From an uncultured Akkermansia sp. (GTDB lineage: Bacteria > Verrucomicrobiota > Verrucomicrobiia > Verrucomicrobiales > Akkermansiaceae), in contig CANQAD010000018.1 in NCBI GenBank assembly GCA_947588735.1, positions 1-34,565 on the forward strand: a DNA stretch of 34,565 nt, written 5' to 3'. The position numbers and the translations under genes are program-made. This document shows, in pieces, positions 15,509 to 22,422 of this stretch. Position 1 is the first letter of the stretch. Each line of letters begins with the position of its first letter. The notes under the pieces were generated by a model, which saw nothing but the letters and a program-made list of their open reading frames with translations, made no database searches and was not told where the DNA came from.

Positions 15509-16456
15509 TTAGTTTTTGTAGAGGGAATTGAGGGATTTAAGTCGATCTACATCAACATAGTTGTTGATGCCGAGATTCCGGTAAATTTCAAGCGTGGCCT
15601 TGGATCGGTTGAGGGTGTAAAAGTGAATGCCGTCCACATCCGCATCCAGCAGTTCGCTGCACTGCTGGCTTGCGTAGTTAATGCCGATACGCTCCAGGCT
15701 TGTTTTGTCGCCGCCCGCACGCAACATCGCCTTGAGTAAACGCGCCGGGAAGTTTGTGCCAGCAGAGAGCTCAGCCATGCGGTTCATGCCGGATGCACTC
15801 GTTACCGGCATAATACCCGCGATAATTGGCACTTGAATACCCAGCAGGCGGCAGCGGTCGCGATAATCAAAAAAGGCATGATTATCAAAGAAAAGCTGTG
15901 TGCATATGTAATCGGCTCCCTCATCTATTTTCGCCTTCAAATAATCCATCTCGCGTAAGCGGTTCGGTGTGTCTGGATGCCCCTCTGCAAAGCCGGCCAC
16001 ACCTACTGTCAGGCGGTAAGGCAACGCACGATGGTCTTCCCAGTTACGAATGAAGCGCACCAGTTCCGCCGCGTGGCGGAAGGCATCACGAGTCGGGTCG
16101 TAGGCGCCATGACGAGGCGGATCCCCGCGCAGGGCAAGGATGGCACGCGCCCCCGCCTTCACAAATCCGTCCAATATCTCTTCGAGTTCCTTCTCCGTGT
16201 GTCCCACACAGGTGAGATGTGGCACAGTGGGAATGCCGCGCTGCTGGATGTCATGCACGACGGCTCGCGTGAGTTCGCGAGAACCACCTCCTGCGCCGTA
16301 GGTCACACTCACAAAGCTGGGATGAAACTGCTGCAGCGTCATGATCGTCTGCAGCAGAGATTCCGCTCCTTGTGGCGTTTTGGGCGGGAAAAACTCGAAG
16401 GAAAAACTCGGCGCACTCCCGAAGAGTCCGGAGGTTGGGGTATCTTGGCTCATCAC
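15509..16456 (-). CDS. metF: 5,10-methylenetetrahydrofolate reductase
   Basis: A 315-residue flavoenzyme that reduces 5,10-methylene-THF to 5-methyl-THF for methionine synthesis. It is a single TIM barrel with the signatures FSFEFFPPKT near the N-terminus, FVSVTYGAGGGSRE, HLTCVGHT, ILALRGDPP, AGFAEGHPDTPN and the C-terminal ERIGINYASQQC. Length is typical for bacterial MetF. Its first codon overlaps the stop of the upstream coiled-coil gene (ATGA), and a TPR gene follows after 8 bp, so it sits inside an operon with genes of unrelated function. Confidence 0.95.
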   Translation of the reverse strand: MMSQDTPTSGLFGSAPSFSFEFFPPKTPQGAESLLQTIMTLQQFHPSFVSVTYGAGGGSRELTRAVVHDIQQRGIPTVPHLTCVGHTEKELEEILDGFVKAGARAILALRGDPPRHGAYDPTRDAFRHAAELVRFIRNWEDHRALPYRLTVGVAGFAEGHPDTPNRLREMDYLKAKIDEGADYICTQLFFDNHAFFDYRDRCRLLGIQVPIIAGIMPVTSASGMNRMAELSAGTNFPARLLKAMLRAGGDKTSLERIGINYASQQCSELLDADVDGIHFYTLNRSKATLEIYRNLGINNYVDVDRLKSLNSLYKN

Positions 16457-17346
16457 TGCTCCAGGGTATTCGTGGTATCATCAAGCGAGGGAAGCTCGTC
16501 GTTGCTTCTGTGAGCAGGTGTCACTTGCTTTGGCGCGGTCACGGGCTGCGGCGCAGGTGACGCTGCAGACGGCGAATCAGACGCCTCCGGCTCATCTTCA
16601 GGAGGAGGCGGGGGCAACGGTGGAGGCTCTCGGTTATCCACGGGGTCCGTCACTTTCGGCAACTGCGGCGCGGAAGCCGCAGCGGCGCCCTCGCCAAGCA
16701 ATTCTTTAGCGCTCTTAAATGGGGAGATGATCACTTCGTCCCCCGCCTGCGGTTCCAGCTTCTTCGACTCCTCCGTATTAGTGGTAATATCCGTCTCCTT
16801 AATTGTTGCGCTCACTTGTCCGGACTCCGCATCACGAGCGTCCACCACCATCTCGCAGAGTACCAACCCGCCTCGGCGCACCGCCAGCGTTGTTCCCGGT
16901 TGAAAAAGCTCCGGCACGCTCGGTCGAATCATCACGCAATTCCACTCCGGGTCAAAGGCGGTCACATGGCCAATGACCGCGCTTCTCGGCTCTGCAGCCT
17001 GCTTTTCTTGCCGGGCAGCCCGGGCTCGCGCCGCCTCTTCCTTTCTCTTGGCTGCTGCCACCACATTGTTCTCTTCCGCCTCGTTAATGGTCGCTTCATT
17101 TCGTCGCGCCGCTTCCTCTTGTTCTAAGCGAGCTTGTTCCACTTCCGGCGCTTCCACTGCCGGATCGTACGCCATCATTTGCTGGCGGTGTATATCGTTC
17201 TTTTTCTCATACTCCGCCAGCTTCAACGACGATTGGTATGCTTCGTAATTTCCCTGCCATTCAGGTATGACAAAAAGCACAGCATAAAACATCAGCCCCA
17301 CCGACAGGCACAACAAGGTGAGTATGGTGATGCGAAATCCATTCAT
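16453..17346 (-). CDS. Membrane-anchored coiled-coil protein of unknown function
   Basis: A 297-residue protein with an N-terminal signal anchor (ITILTLLCLSVGLMFYAVLFVI, about 6-27), a long charged, alanine-rich coiled coil (about 30-120), a compact beta-rich domain (GHVTAFDPEWNCVMIRPS to AGDEVIISPF, about 125-210) and a low-complexity tail with a run of prolines (EPPPLPPPPPEDEPEA). It resembles cell-envelope proteins with a MreC-like layout of anchor, coiled coil and beta domain, but I cannot assign a family. It is first in the operon with metF. Its ATG lies 7 bases after a -10 box, so the transcript would be nearly leaderless. Confidence 0.7.
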   Translation of the reverse strand: MNGFRITILTLLCLSVGLMFYAVLFVIPEWQGNYEAYQSSLKLAEYEKKNDIHRQQMMAYDPAVEAPEVEQARLEQEEAARRNEATINEAEENNVVAAAKRKEEAARARAARQEKQAAEPRSAVIGHVTAFDPEWNCVMIRPSVPELFQPGTTLAVRRGGLVLCEMVVDARDAESGQVSATIKETDITTNTEESKKLEPQAGDEVIISPFKSAKELLGEGAAAASAPQLPKVTDPVDNREPPPLPPPPPEDEPEASDSPSAASPAPQPVTAPKQVTPAHRSNDELPSLDDTTNTLEQ

Positions 17347-17353
17347 GCGCTTT

Positions 17354-17381
17354 ATTCTACCATATTCCTTCTGCTTTTCAA
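17354..17381 (-). promoter_or_regulatory. Promoter of the coiled-coil/metF operon
   Basis: Minus strand TTGAAA (17381-17376), 16 bp, TAGAAT (17359-17354), with GG directly before the -10 box. The ATG at 17346 is 7 bases downstream. Confidence 0.6.
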
Positions 17382-17488
17382 GCCCGTATTATGTCACGTC
17401 TTTCCGCTTTTTCGCCAAGGCAAAATGCATTGAAATAAAGTGGGAAAGTAGAGCTCCCCTCACCCGCCGAATCACGCCCGCTTCCAGG

Positions 17489-17598
17489 AAAAACTGCGCA
17501 ATACGCACGTTCTCAACAAATTGTAATCGTTTAATCGTAAATGAATTATCGAAAACAGAAAATAAAAACGCTTTTTCCTAAGCGGTTCAGGGCAAACG
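17489..17598 (+). repeat. Intergenic repeat unit, copy A
   Basis: The unit reads CTGCGCAAtaCGCAC, then TCAACAAATtGTAATCG, ATCGTAAAT, a small hairpin CGCTT-TTCCT-AAGCG and a GGCAAAC end. Copy B at 17734-17830 has the same order of blocks with variable spacing. No protein is encoded. Function is unknown. Confidence 0.5.
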
Positions 17599-17733
17599 CA
17601 TTTGAAAGAAGTTCATCAACGGAGAAAATGACCTTGTTGGCTGATATGATAGTTGATTCGCATCAAAAAATGACAACAAGCAGTTATCATGATGATGGGT
17701 CACAAGAACTCTCCTGCCTACGTTCATAATTCG

Positions 17734-17830
17734 AAAAAAACCTGCGCAACGCGCACATGATCAATAAATCGTAATTCGCGCATCGTCAATCGTAAATAGC
17801 AACCGCATTTCCTAATGCGATTGCCCAAAC
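17734..17830 (+). repeat. Intergenic repeat unit, copy B
   Basis: It contains CTGCGCAAcgCGCAC, TCAATAAATcGTAATTCG, AATCGTAAATA and the hairpin CGCAT-TTCCTA-ATGCG, followed by TGCCCAAAC. It aligns block by block with copy A about 245 bp upstream. A shorter echo (CGTAATTCGTAATTCGTAAAT) lies at 21806-21826 beside another gene end. The hairpin arms differ between copies but still pair, which argues for a conserved structure. Confidence 0.5.
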
Positions 17831-17859
17831 TTGACAGCGGATACGGGACCTGATATAGG
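17831..17859 (+). promoter_or_regulatory. Possible promoter of the DUF4139-like gene
   Basis: TTGACA (17831-17836), 17 bp, TATAGG (17854-17859). The -10 box overlaps the Shine-Dalgarno TAGGAG (17856-17861), so a transcript from here would lack that ribosome site. Either the promoter match or the ribosome site is therefore fortuitous. Confidence 0.3.
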
Positions 17860-17869
17860 AGTGTTTGGG

Positions 17870-19459
17870 ATGAAATCAGAAGTATTATTCATGCTGCCGC
17901 TACTGGCAGTTCTCGCGGACGGGACGATGGCCGGAACCGAGGGAGCTCAGGCGGCTGCATGCGTGCGCAAGGTTGCACTCTTCAAGAACGGATGCAACTG
18001 GGTGGAAATGAGCGCGACTCTTCCGGATGCTCAGAGTGTGCGGATCACCGCGATGCCTGATGCGTTGTTGGGTACGGTGTGGTGGGATGCGGCAAGCGGC
18101 GTACGGCAGCTGGAGGGTGACAGCGTGGAGGTTGAGAAGAGCGTGGAAGACTACGGCTACGCGGATTTGCTGATGGCGAATGAGGGGAAGCAGGTGAAAA
18201 TCTTCTCGAAGAACCGCCAAGTGGAGGGCAAACTGCTGCCGCCTGCGAAGAGGGAGACGCCGAAGGGTTCCTTTCCGGAACCGGAGGGAGAGCAAGCCCC
18301 GAACATACCAAAGATTTTCTTTGTGCAGACGGTGGACGGTGTGCAAAGCGTGGCGGCAGAAGATGTGATGGGCGTGGACTTCGCGGAGACGCCGCAGCTG
18401 CCGATGAGGAAAGTGATGAGCAATATCGTGACCGCTCAGTTGGATAAGCCGAATCCGGGGGCAGAGTTTCGCTTCGGTTACGTGTCCGATGGCATGAGCT
18501 GGCTGCCGGAATACAGTCTGGAACTCAGTGAGGGCGGCACGGCGAAGCTCACCTGCCGAGCGAACATCATCAATGAGATGGCGGACATGAAGGACGTGGA
18601 ACTTCGGCTGGTGAGCGGATTCCCGATGCTGGGCGAAGCGATGGCGCCTTCCCCTCTCAACCGCGCGTTGAAGCTGCAGGACTTTTTGAAGAGGCTGGGC
18701 TTTTTGACGGAAGAGAGAAACTACACGAATCTGAGGGGCGTCTCAAGTGCGGTCGTGGCAGCGCCCTGCGCGGCAGAATCGGATGATTTCGAGGATGACG
18801 AGGGGTCGGAGGATAGTAAGCAGGTGGAAGATCTCTTCTGCTATACCCTCCCGCATTTCAGTTGTGAACGGGGCAAGAGCCTCCTGATCAAGCTATTCTC
18901 CTGTGAGGTTCCCTACAGTCACGTGTACACCTGTTGCGTGCCGAATCAATCGATGCTGGAAAGACTTTCGCGGAGCGGCGATCCCGTGGCGGATGTGTGG
19001 CATTGCATCCGGCTCAGCAATACCGGCAAACAGGCGTGGAGTACGGGAATTGTCACCTGTACGACGGGCGGACAGATCGTCGCGCGCTCTACGCTCTATT
19101 TTGCTGCGCCGGGAGCGGAAACCCTGCTGCGGCTTAACAAGAGCATGCAAACCAGGGTGCAGTGCAGCGAGGAGTTGGTGAAGCGCGAGGAGCGAAATGT
19201 TCCCGGGCGGCGCGACGATTCCGTGACGGTGAGCACCTTTCGAGGCACCGTCACGCTCAGGAACAGTTCCGATCGCCCGATGGAATTGCGCCTCACTAAA
19301 GAGGTCAATGGTCTCGTGACGGAAGCGGGCAAGGAGGGAAGAACGAGTGTGAGTCCCAGCTACTCCGGCAATCCGCATTCCGTCATCACGTGGAAGTTCA
19401 CCGTACAGTCGGGCGAGGAGGCTGAACTGCCCTACACCTACGAGTACGAAAACGATTGA
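17870..19459 (+). CDS. Secreted DUF4139-like protein
   Basis: A 529-residue exported protein. The signal peptide (MKSEVLFMLPLLAVLADGTM, cleavage near 28 after AQA) is followed by VRKVALFKNGCNWVEMSATLPD, which resembles the start of the DUF4140/DUF4139 group (a strand, then a residue pair and a reference to gain of side-chain symmetry). The central region GYVSDGMSWLPEYSLEL..AKLTCRANIINEMADMKDVELRLVSG is a close fit to the DUF4139 core, and the C-terminal VTLRNSSDRPMELRLTKEVNG..YTYEYEND resembles its final beta domain. Function of the family is unknown. There is an acidic insert around residues 310-325. I chose the ATG at 17870 over the upstream in-frame ATG because of its AGGAG site and signal peptide. 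It is convergent with the topoisomerase gene, ending 8 bp from it. Confidence 0.75.
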   Translation: MKSEVLFMLPLLAVLADGTMAGTEGAQAAACVRKVALFKNGCNWVEMSATLPDAQSVRITAMPDALLGTVWWDAASGVRQLEGDSVEVEKSVEDYGYADLLMANEGKQVKIFSKNRQVEGKLLPPAKRETPKGSFPEPEGEQAPNIPKIFFVQTVDGVQSVAAEDVMGVDFAETPQLPMRKVMSNIVTAQLDKPNPGAEFRFGYVSDGMSWLPEYSLELSEGGTAKLTCRANIINEMADMKDVELRLVSGFPMLGEAMAPSPLNRALKLQDFLKRLGFLTEERNYTNLRGVSSAVVAAPCAAESDDFEDDEGSEDSKQVEDLFCYTLPHFSCERGKSLLIKLFSCEVPYSHVYTCCVPNQSMLERLSRSGDPVADVWHCIRLSNTGKQAWSTGIVTCTTGGQIVARSTLYFAAPGAETLLRLNKSMQTRVQCSEELVKREERNVPGRRDDSVTVSTFRGTVTLRNSSDRPMELRLTKEVNGLVTEAGKEGRTSVSPSYSGNPHSVITWKFTVQSGEEAELPYTYEYEND

Positions 19460-19467
19460 GCACGAAT

Positions 19468-21585
19468 TCAGAAGTCCAGAGTCATCTGGTTTGCTTCATT
19501 CACATCCGGGGGCATGGGAGCGTCATGCCCTGGTACGGGCGCTTGCCCGGGTTGCCCGACCGTGGGATCTGCCGAGGCAACCTCTTCTCCTTCCGCGGGG
19601 ATTTGGGAAGCCGGTTCAGGCATCATGCGAGCAATGCGTTCCACCGGATTTTTGGTGACGATGTTGCCGAGCACGCCACGGCCCTTCACCCGCAGACTGC
19701 CAAAGTCGTACGGCACCGGACGTCGCAACTTTTTGAACTGATTTTTCAGGTACACGTTCACGCGGATAGCCGAGCTGTCTTCTTCCGTGGCATGCACTGA
19801 GAAGAAAAAGACACGCGTGCCTTTGGTGCCCTGGGTGAGCTGATACTCCTTGTCGCGGGTGAAGCCGCCCAAGCGGAAACGCTTGGCGTAGCAGGTGCCC
19901 TCCTTGCCATCGCGATAGATCATGTTGAATACCCAGTCCTGCCCGGGACGCAGCACGCGGATATCCAGCAGCTTCTTGCCTACGTAGAATTTGTCCTGCA
20001 CGCGGCGCACCATCATCACCCCCTGCGAATCAATGGTAAGAATATCGCTCATGGTGGAGCATTTTTCAATGGGCGTGCCCTTCCTCACACCGTACCCGGC
20101 AAACCCTTCTTCATCGATGTAGAGCGTTTCATTTTCCACAGCGGCCTCAGCGCGCGTGACAGTGTCAAAGGTGCAGAGTTCGGTACGGCGTTCGCGACCC
20201 TCGCCGTACTTCTTTTGCAGCCCTTCAAACCAGCGGATGGTGTAACGCGTGAGCTGGGCGAGATTCTTACGCGTCTGCTCCATCTGCTTTTCCAAATCCT
20301 CAATGCGCTTTTCCGCTTCGTGAATTTCGTACTTCGCAATCTTCTTGATGCGGATTTCCGTGAGGCGGATGATATCATCCTGCGTGACTTCCCGAAAGAA
20401 GTCTTTGACAAAGGGAGCAAGCTTCTTGGCGATTTGGGAAAGAGATTGCTCCCAACTGTTACTCTGCTCAAGCACCTTGTAAATACGATTCTCAATAAAG
20501 ATCCTTTCCAGACTCACCTGCATCCACGATTCGCGCAATTCGCCGAGCTGCACTTCCAGCTCCTGCCGCAAGATCTCGCGCGTGTTGTCCACATTGGCTC
20601 TCAGAATGTCGCTCACTCCAAGAAACACAGGCTTGCGGTCCTTGATGACCACTGCCTTGGGCGAGATGCTCACCTGGCAATCTGTGAAAGCGTACAGCGC
20701 GTTGCAGGTTTTCTCCACGTCTGCCCCGGCCGGCAAGTGCAGCAATATATCGGCCTCGGCCGCCGTGTTGTCCTCGATTTTCGCCAGCTTGAGCTTCCCC
20801 TTCTCCACTGCGGATTCGATGCTTTGAATGAGAGACTCGGTAGTGGTGCCGTAAGGTATCTCCGTGATGCGGATGAGCCGCTTGGCAGAAGTGTCGAGTT
20901 TGGCTCGGCAGCGCAGGCGGCTGTTGCCGGTGCCATCGTTATAGCCGGAGATGTCCAGCAAGCCGCCCGTGGGAAAATCGGGGTAAAGCTCAAAATCCTC
21001 CCCGCGCAGGTAGTGAATGGCGGCCTCAATGATCTCGTTAAAATTGTGCGGCAAGATAAGGCAGTTCATACCCACGGCAATGCCCAGCGCCCCCTGCGCC
21101 AGCAGAAGCGGGAATTTGACCGGCAAAGCCACCGGCTCCTTGTTGCGGCCATCGTAGCTGAGCTTCCACTGCGTCACCTTCGGACTGTACACCACCTCCT
21201 TGGCAAAGGCGGAAAGTCGTGCCTCAATGTAGCGTGGCGCCGCAGCGGCGTCTCCCGTCAAGATGTTGCCCCAGTTCCCTTGCGTTTCGATGAGCAAATT
21301 TTTCTGACCGAGGGTGACGAGAGCGCTCCCGATGGAGGCGTCCCCGTGCGGGTGATATTTCATCGTATCGCCTACGATGTTGGCCACCTTGTTGAAACGT
21401 CCGTCATCCATCCTCTCCATGGAATGCAGGATGCGACGCTGCACAGGTTTCAACCCGTCATCCACGTGAGGAACAGCACGTTCAAGAATTACATAGGAGG
21501 CGTATTCCAGATAGTAGTCCCCAAACATACGCTGGATTTTGCTCGGGTTTTCCTGCAGGTACACTGGAATCGTCTCGTTGCTCAT
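19468..21585 (-). CDS. parC: Topoisomerase IV/gyrase-type subunit A
   Basis: A 705-residue type IIA topoisomerase A subunit that cuts and rejoins DNA for chromosome decatenation or relaxation. Visible are the winged-helix region DGLKPVQRRILHSM (43-56), KYHPHGDASIGSALV (77-90), the active-site tyrosine Y119 in AAAAPRYIEARL, and GGLLDISGYNDG. A coiled coil (about 400-450) and a shortened C-terminal domain follow. The first 300 residues resemble the ParC-like protein of Bacteroidetes and Verrucomicrobia rather than GyrA. The proline-rich tail after residue about 655 is probably disordered. A GyrB/ParE partner is not in the window. Whether it acts as ParC or as a second gyrase is uncertain. Confidence 0.88.
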   Translation of the reverse strand: MSNETIPVYLQENPSKIQRMFGDYYLEYASYVILERAVPHVDDGLKPVQRRILHSMERMDDGRFNKVANIVGDTMKYHPHGDASIGSALVTLGQKNLLIETQGNWGNILTGDAAAAPRYIEARLSAFAKEVVYSPKVTQWKLSYDGRNKEPVALPVKFPLLLAQGALGIAVGMNCLILPHNFNEIIEAAIHYLRGEDFELYPDFPTGGLLDISGYNDGTGNSRLRCRAKLDTSAKRLIRITEIPYGTTTESLIQSIESAVEKGKLKLAKIEDNTAAEADILLHLPAGADVEKTCNALYAFTDCQVSISPKAVVIKDRKPVFLGVSDILRANVDNTREILRQELEVQLGELRESWMQVSLERIFIENRIYKVLEQSNSWEQSLSQIAKKLAPFVKDFFREVTQDDIIRLTEIRIKKIAKYEIHEAEKRIEDLEKQMEQTRKNLAQLTRYTIRWFEGLQKKYGEGRERRTELCTFDTVTRAEAAVENETLYIDEEGFAGYGVRKGTPIEKCSTMSDILTIDSQGVMMVRRVQDKFYVGKKLLDIRVLRPGQDWVFNMIYRDGKEGTCYAKRFRLGGFTRDKEYQLTQGTKGTRVFFFSVHATEEDSSAIRVNVYLKNQFKKLRRPVPYDFGSLRVKGRGVLGNIVTKNPVERIARMMPEPASQIPAEGEEVASADPTVGQPGQAPVPGHDAPMPPDVNEANQMTLDF

Positions 21586-21605
21586 ATTTTGCTTCTTGTC
21601 GGGGT

Positions 21606-21633
21606 ATTCTACCTATTTTTCCCCGTTTTGCAA
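21606..21633 (-). promoter_or_regulatory. Promoter of parC
   Basis: Minus strand TTGCAA (21633-21628), 16 bp, TAGAAT (21611-21606), again preceded by GG. The leader before the ATG is about 13 bases long and contains AAGAAG as a weak ribosome site. Confidence 0.6.
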
Positions 21634-21831
21634 GCACAAGAACCGAAGTACCAGAGAAACGAACGAGAAAAACAGCCTCACAGCCATCCGGAGTTTCGTT
21701 AATCGACGCTTTCCCCTTTCTGATTACCTGTCATGCCCGCTCTCCAAGATTCCTCTCCTCCCCTGCTCCGCTAGATTGCGCTTCCGGCGCGCGAATTCCC
21801 CACATCGTAATTCGTAATTCGTAAATAGGCT

Positions 21832-21859
21832 CTTGAAGGGGGCTTCGGCTCCCTTCAAG
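21832..21859 (-). terminator. Hairpin overlapping the stop of the winged-helix gene
   Basis: CTTGAAGGGGGC-TTCG-GCTCCCTTCAAG forms a 12-bp stem with one wobble pair and a TTCG loop. On the minus strand it begins with the last bases of the regulator gene, including its TGA. There is no good T-run after it, so it may be an inefficient terminator or a 3'-end stabiliser. Confidence 0.6.
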
Positions 21860-22193
21860 TGCCCATTCCTGTGTTGATTTTCTCAAGGATTTTTTGAGCA
21901 TTTTGAACAAGCAGGAAGCCCTTTAATGTAGGAAACACCCGGACGCGACGAAAATCGGTTAAATCTTCTGTTGTGTACGTCTCAATGAGAGAGAGACGTC
22001 GTAGAATGGTGAGGTGATTATGAACCGGCGTGCGGGATATATCCATGGCATTGGCTATGTCAGAGATGGTACATCCGCGATTCTTCTCGATATAATCGAG
22101 GATGACAAAGAGGGAGAAGGAGACGTGATGGGGACGCAGTAATTTGTAGAGGGCAATCATGGAATTGTCTGAAAGATTTTGCTTTGTTTTCAT
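21855..22193 (-). CDS. Winged-helix transcriptional regulator (MarR/ArsR-like)
   Basis: A 112-residue DNA-binding protein. A helix-turn-helix is clear in CTISDIANAMDISRTPVHNHLTILRRLSLIE (about 41-70), followed by a wing (ETYTTEDLTDFRRVRVFPTLKG) and a short C-terminal helix. This is a minimal winged-helix fold of the MarR/ArsR type without a ligand domain. A good ribosome site (GAAGGA) lies 7 bases before the ATG. It stands at the downstream border of the polysaccharide cluster and has its own upstream region, so it may regulate that cluster or itself. Ligand and targets are unknown. Confidence 0.75.
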   Translation of the reverse strand: MKTKQNLSDNSMIALYKLLRPHHVSFSLFVILDYIEKNRGCTISDIANAMDISRTPVHNHLTILRRLSLIETYTTEDLTDFRRVRVFPTLKGFLLVQNAQKILEKINTGMGT

Positions 22194-22422
22194 GACTTTG
22201 TCCTTCTCTAGTGTGAATTTTTGAGAAATCTTTTATAAGTTCATACTTCATGCGTGTGAGTCGTCTATGACGATGAGTGAAATCCCATCTCTCTACGCCT
22301 CAGTCGGATACCTAATCGATCATTGTTACTATTATTCAGCGGTTTGTTCATATTTGTATTTTTAACACTACACTGAGGGAGGACAAAGACCCATAAAATA
22401 TTGTGGATGAGGATAGCATGGC
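22194..22422. other. Upstream region of the regulator and end of the polysaccharide operon
   Basis: No gene is seen. A short palindrome TCGTC-TAT-GACGA lies in the middle of the region and could be an operator for the adjacent regulator. No intrinsic terminator for the O-acetylation genes was recognised. Confidence 0.3.

Noticed and set aside
17489-17830. Possible CRISPR-like array
   Set aside because: Only two imperfect units with variable internal spacing and no unique spacers of equal length; no cas genes nearby.
20215-21702. 495-codon open frame on the plus strand
   Set aside because: It is antisense to parC, which carries the catalytic tyrosine and typical motifs; no motif is seen in the antisense product.
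21832-21859. Hairpin as a strong rho-independent terminator
   Set aside because: The stem is strong, but there is no T-run on the minus strand after it, so it is listed at reduced confidence only.
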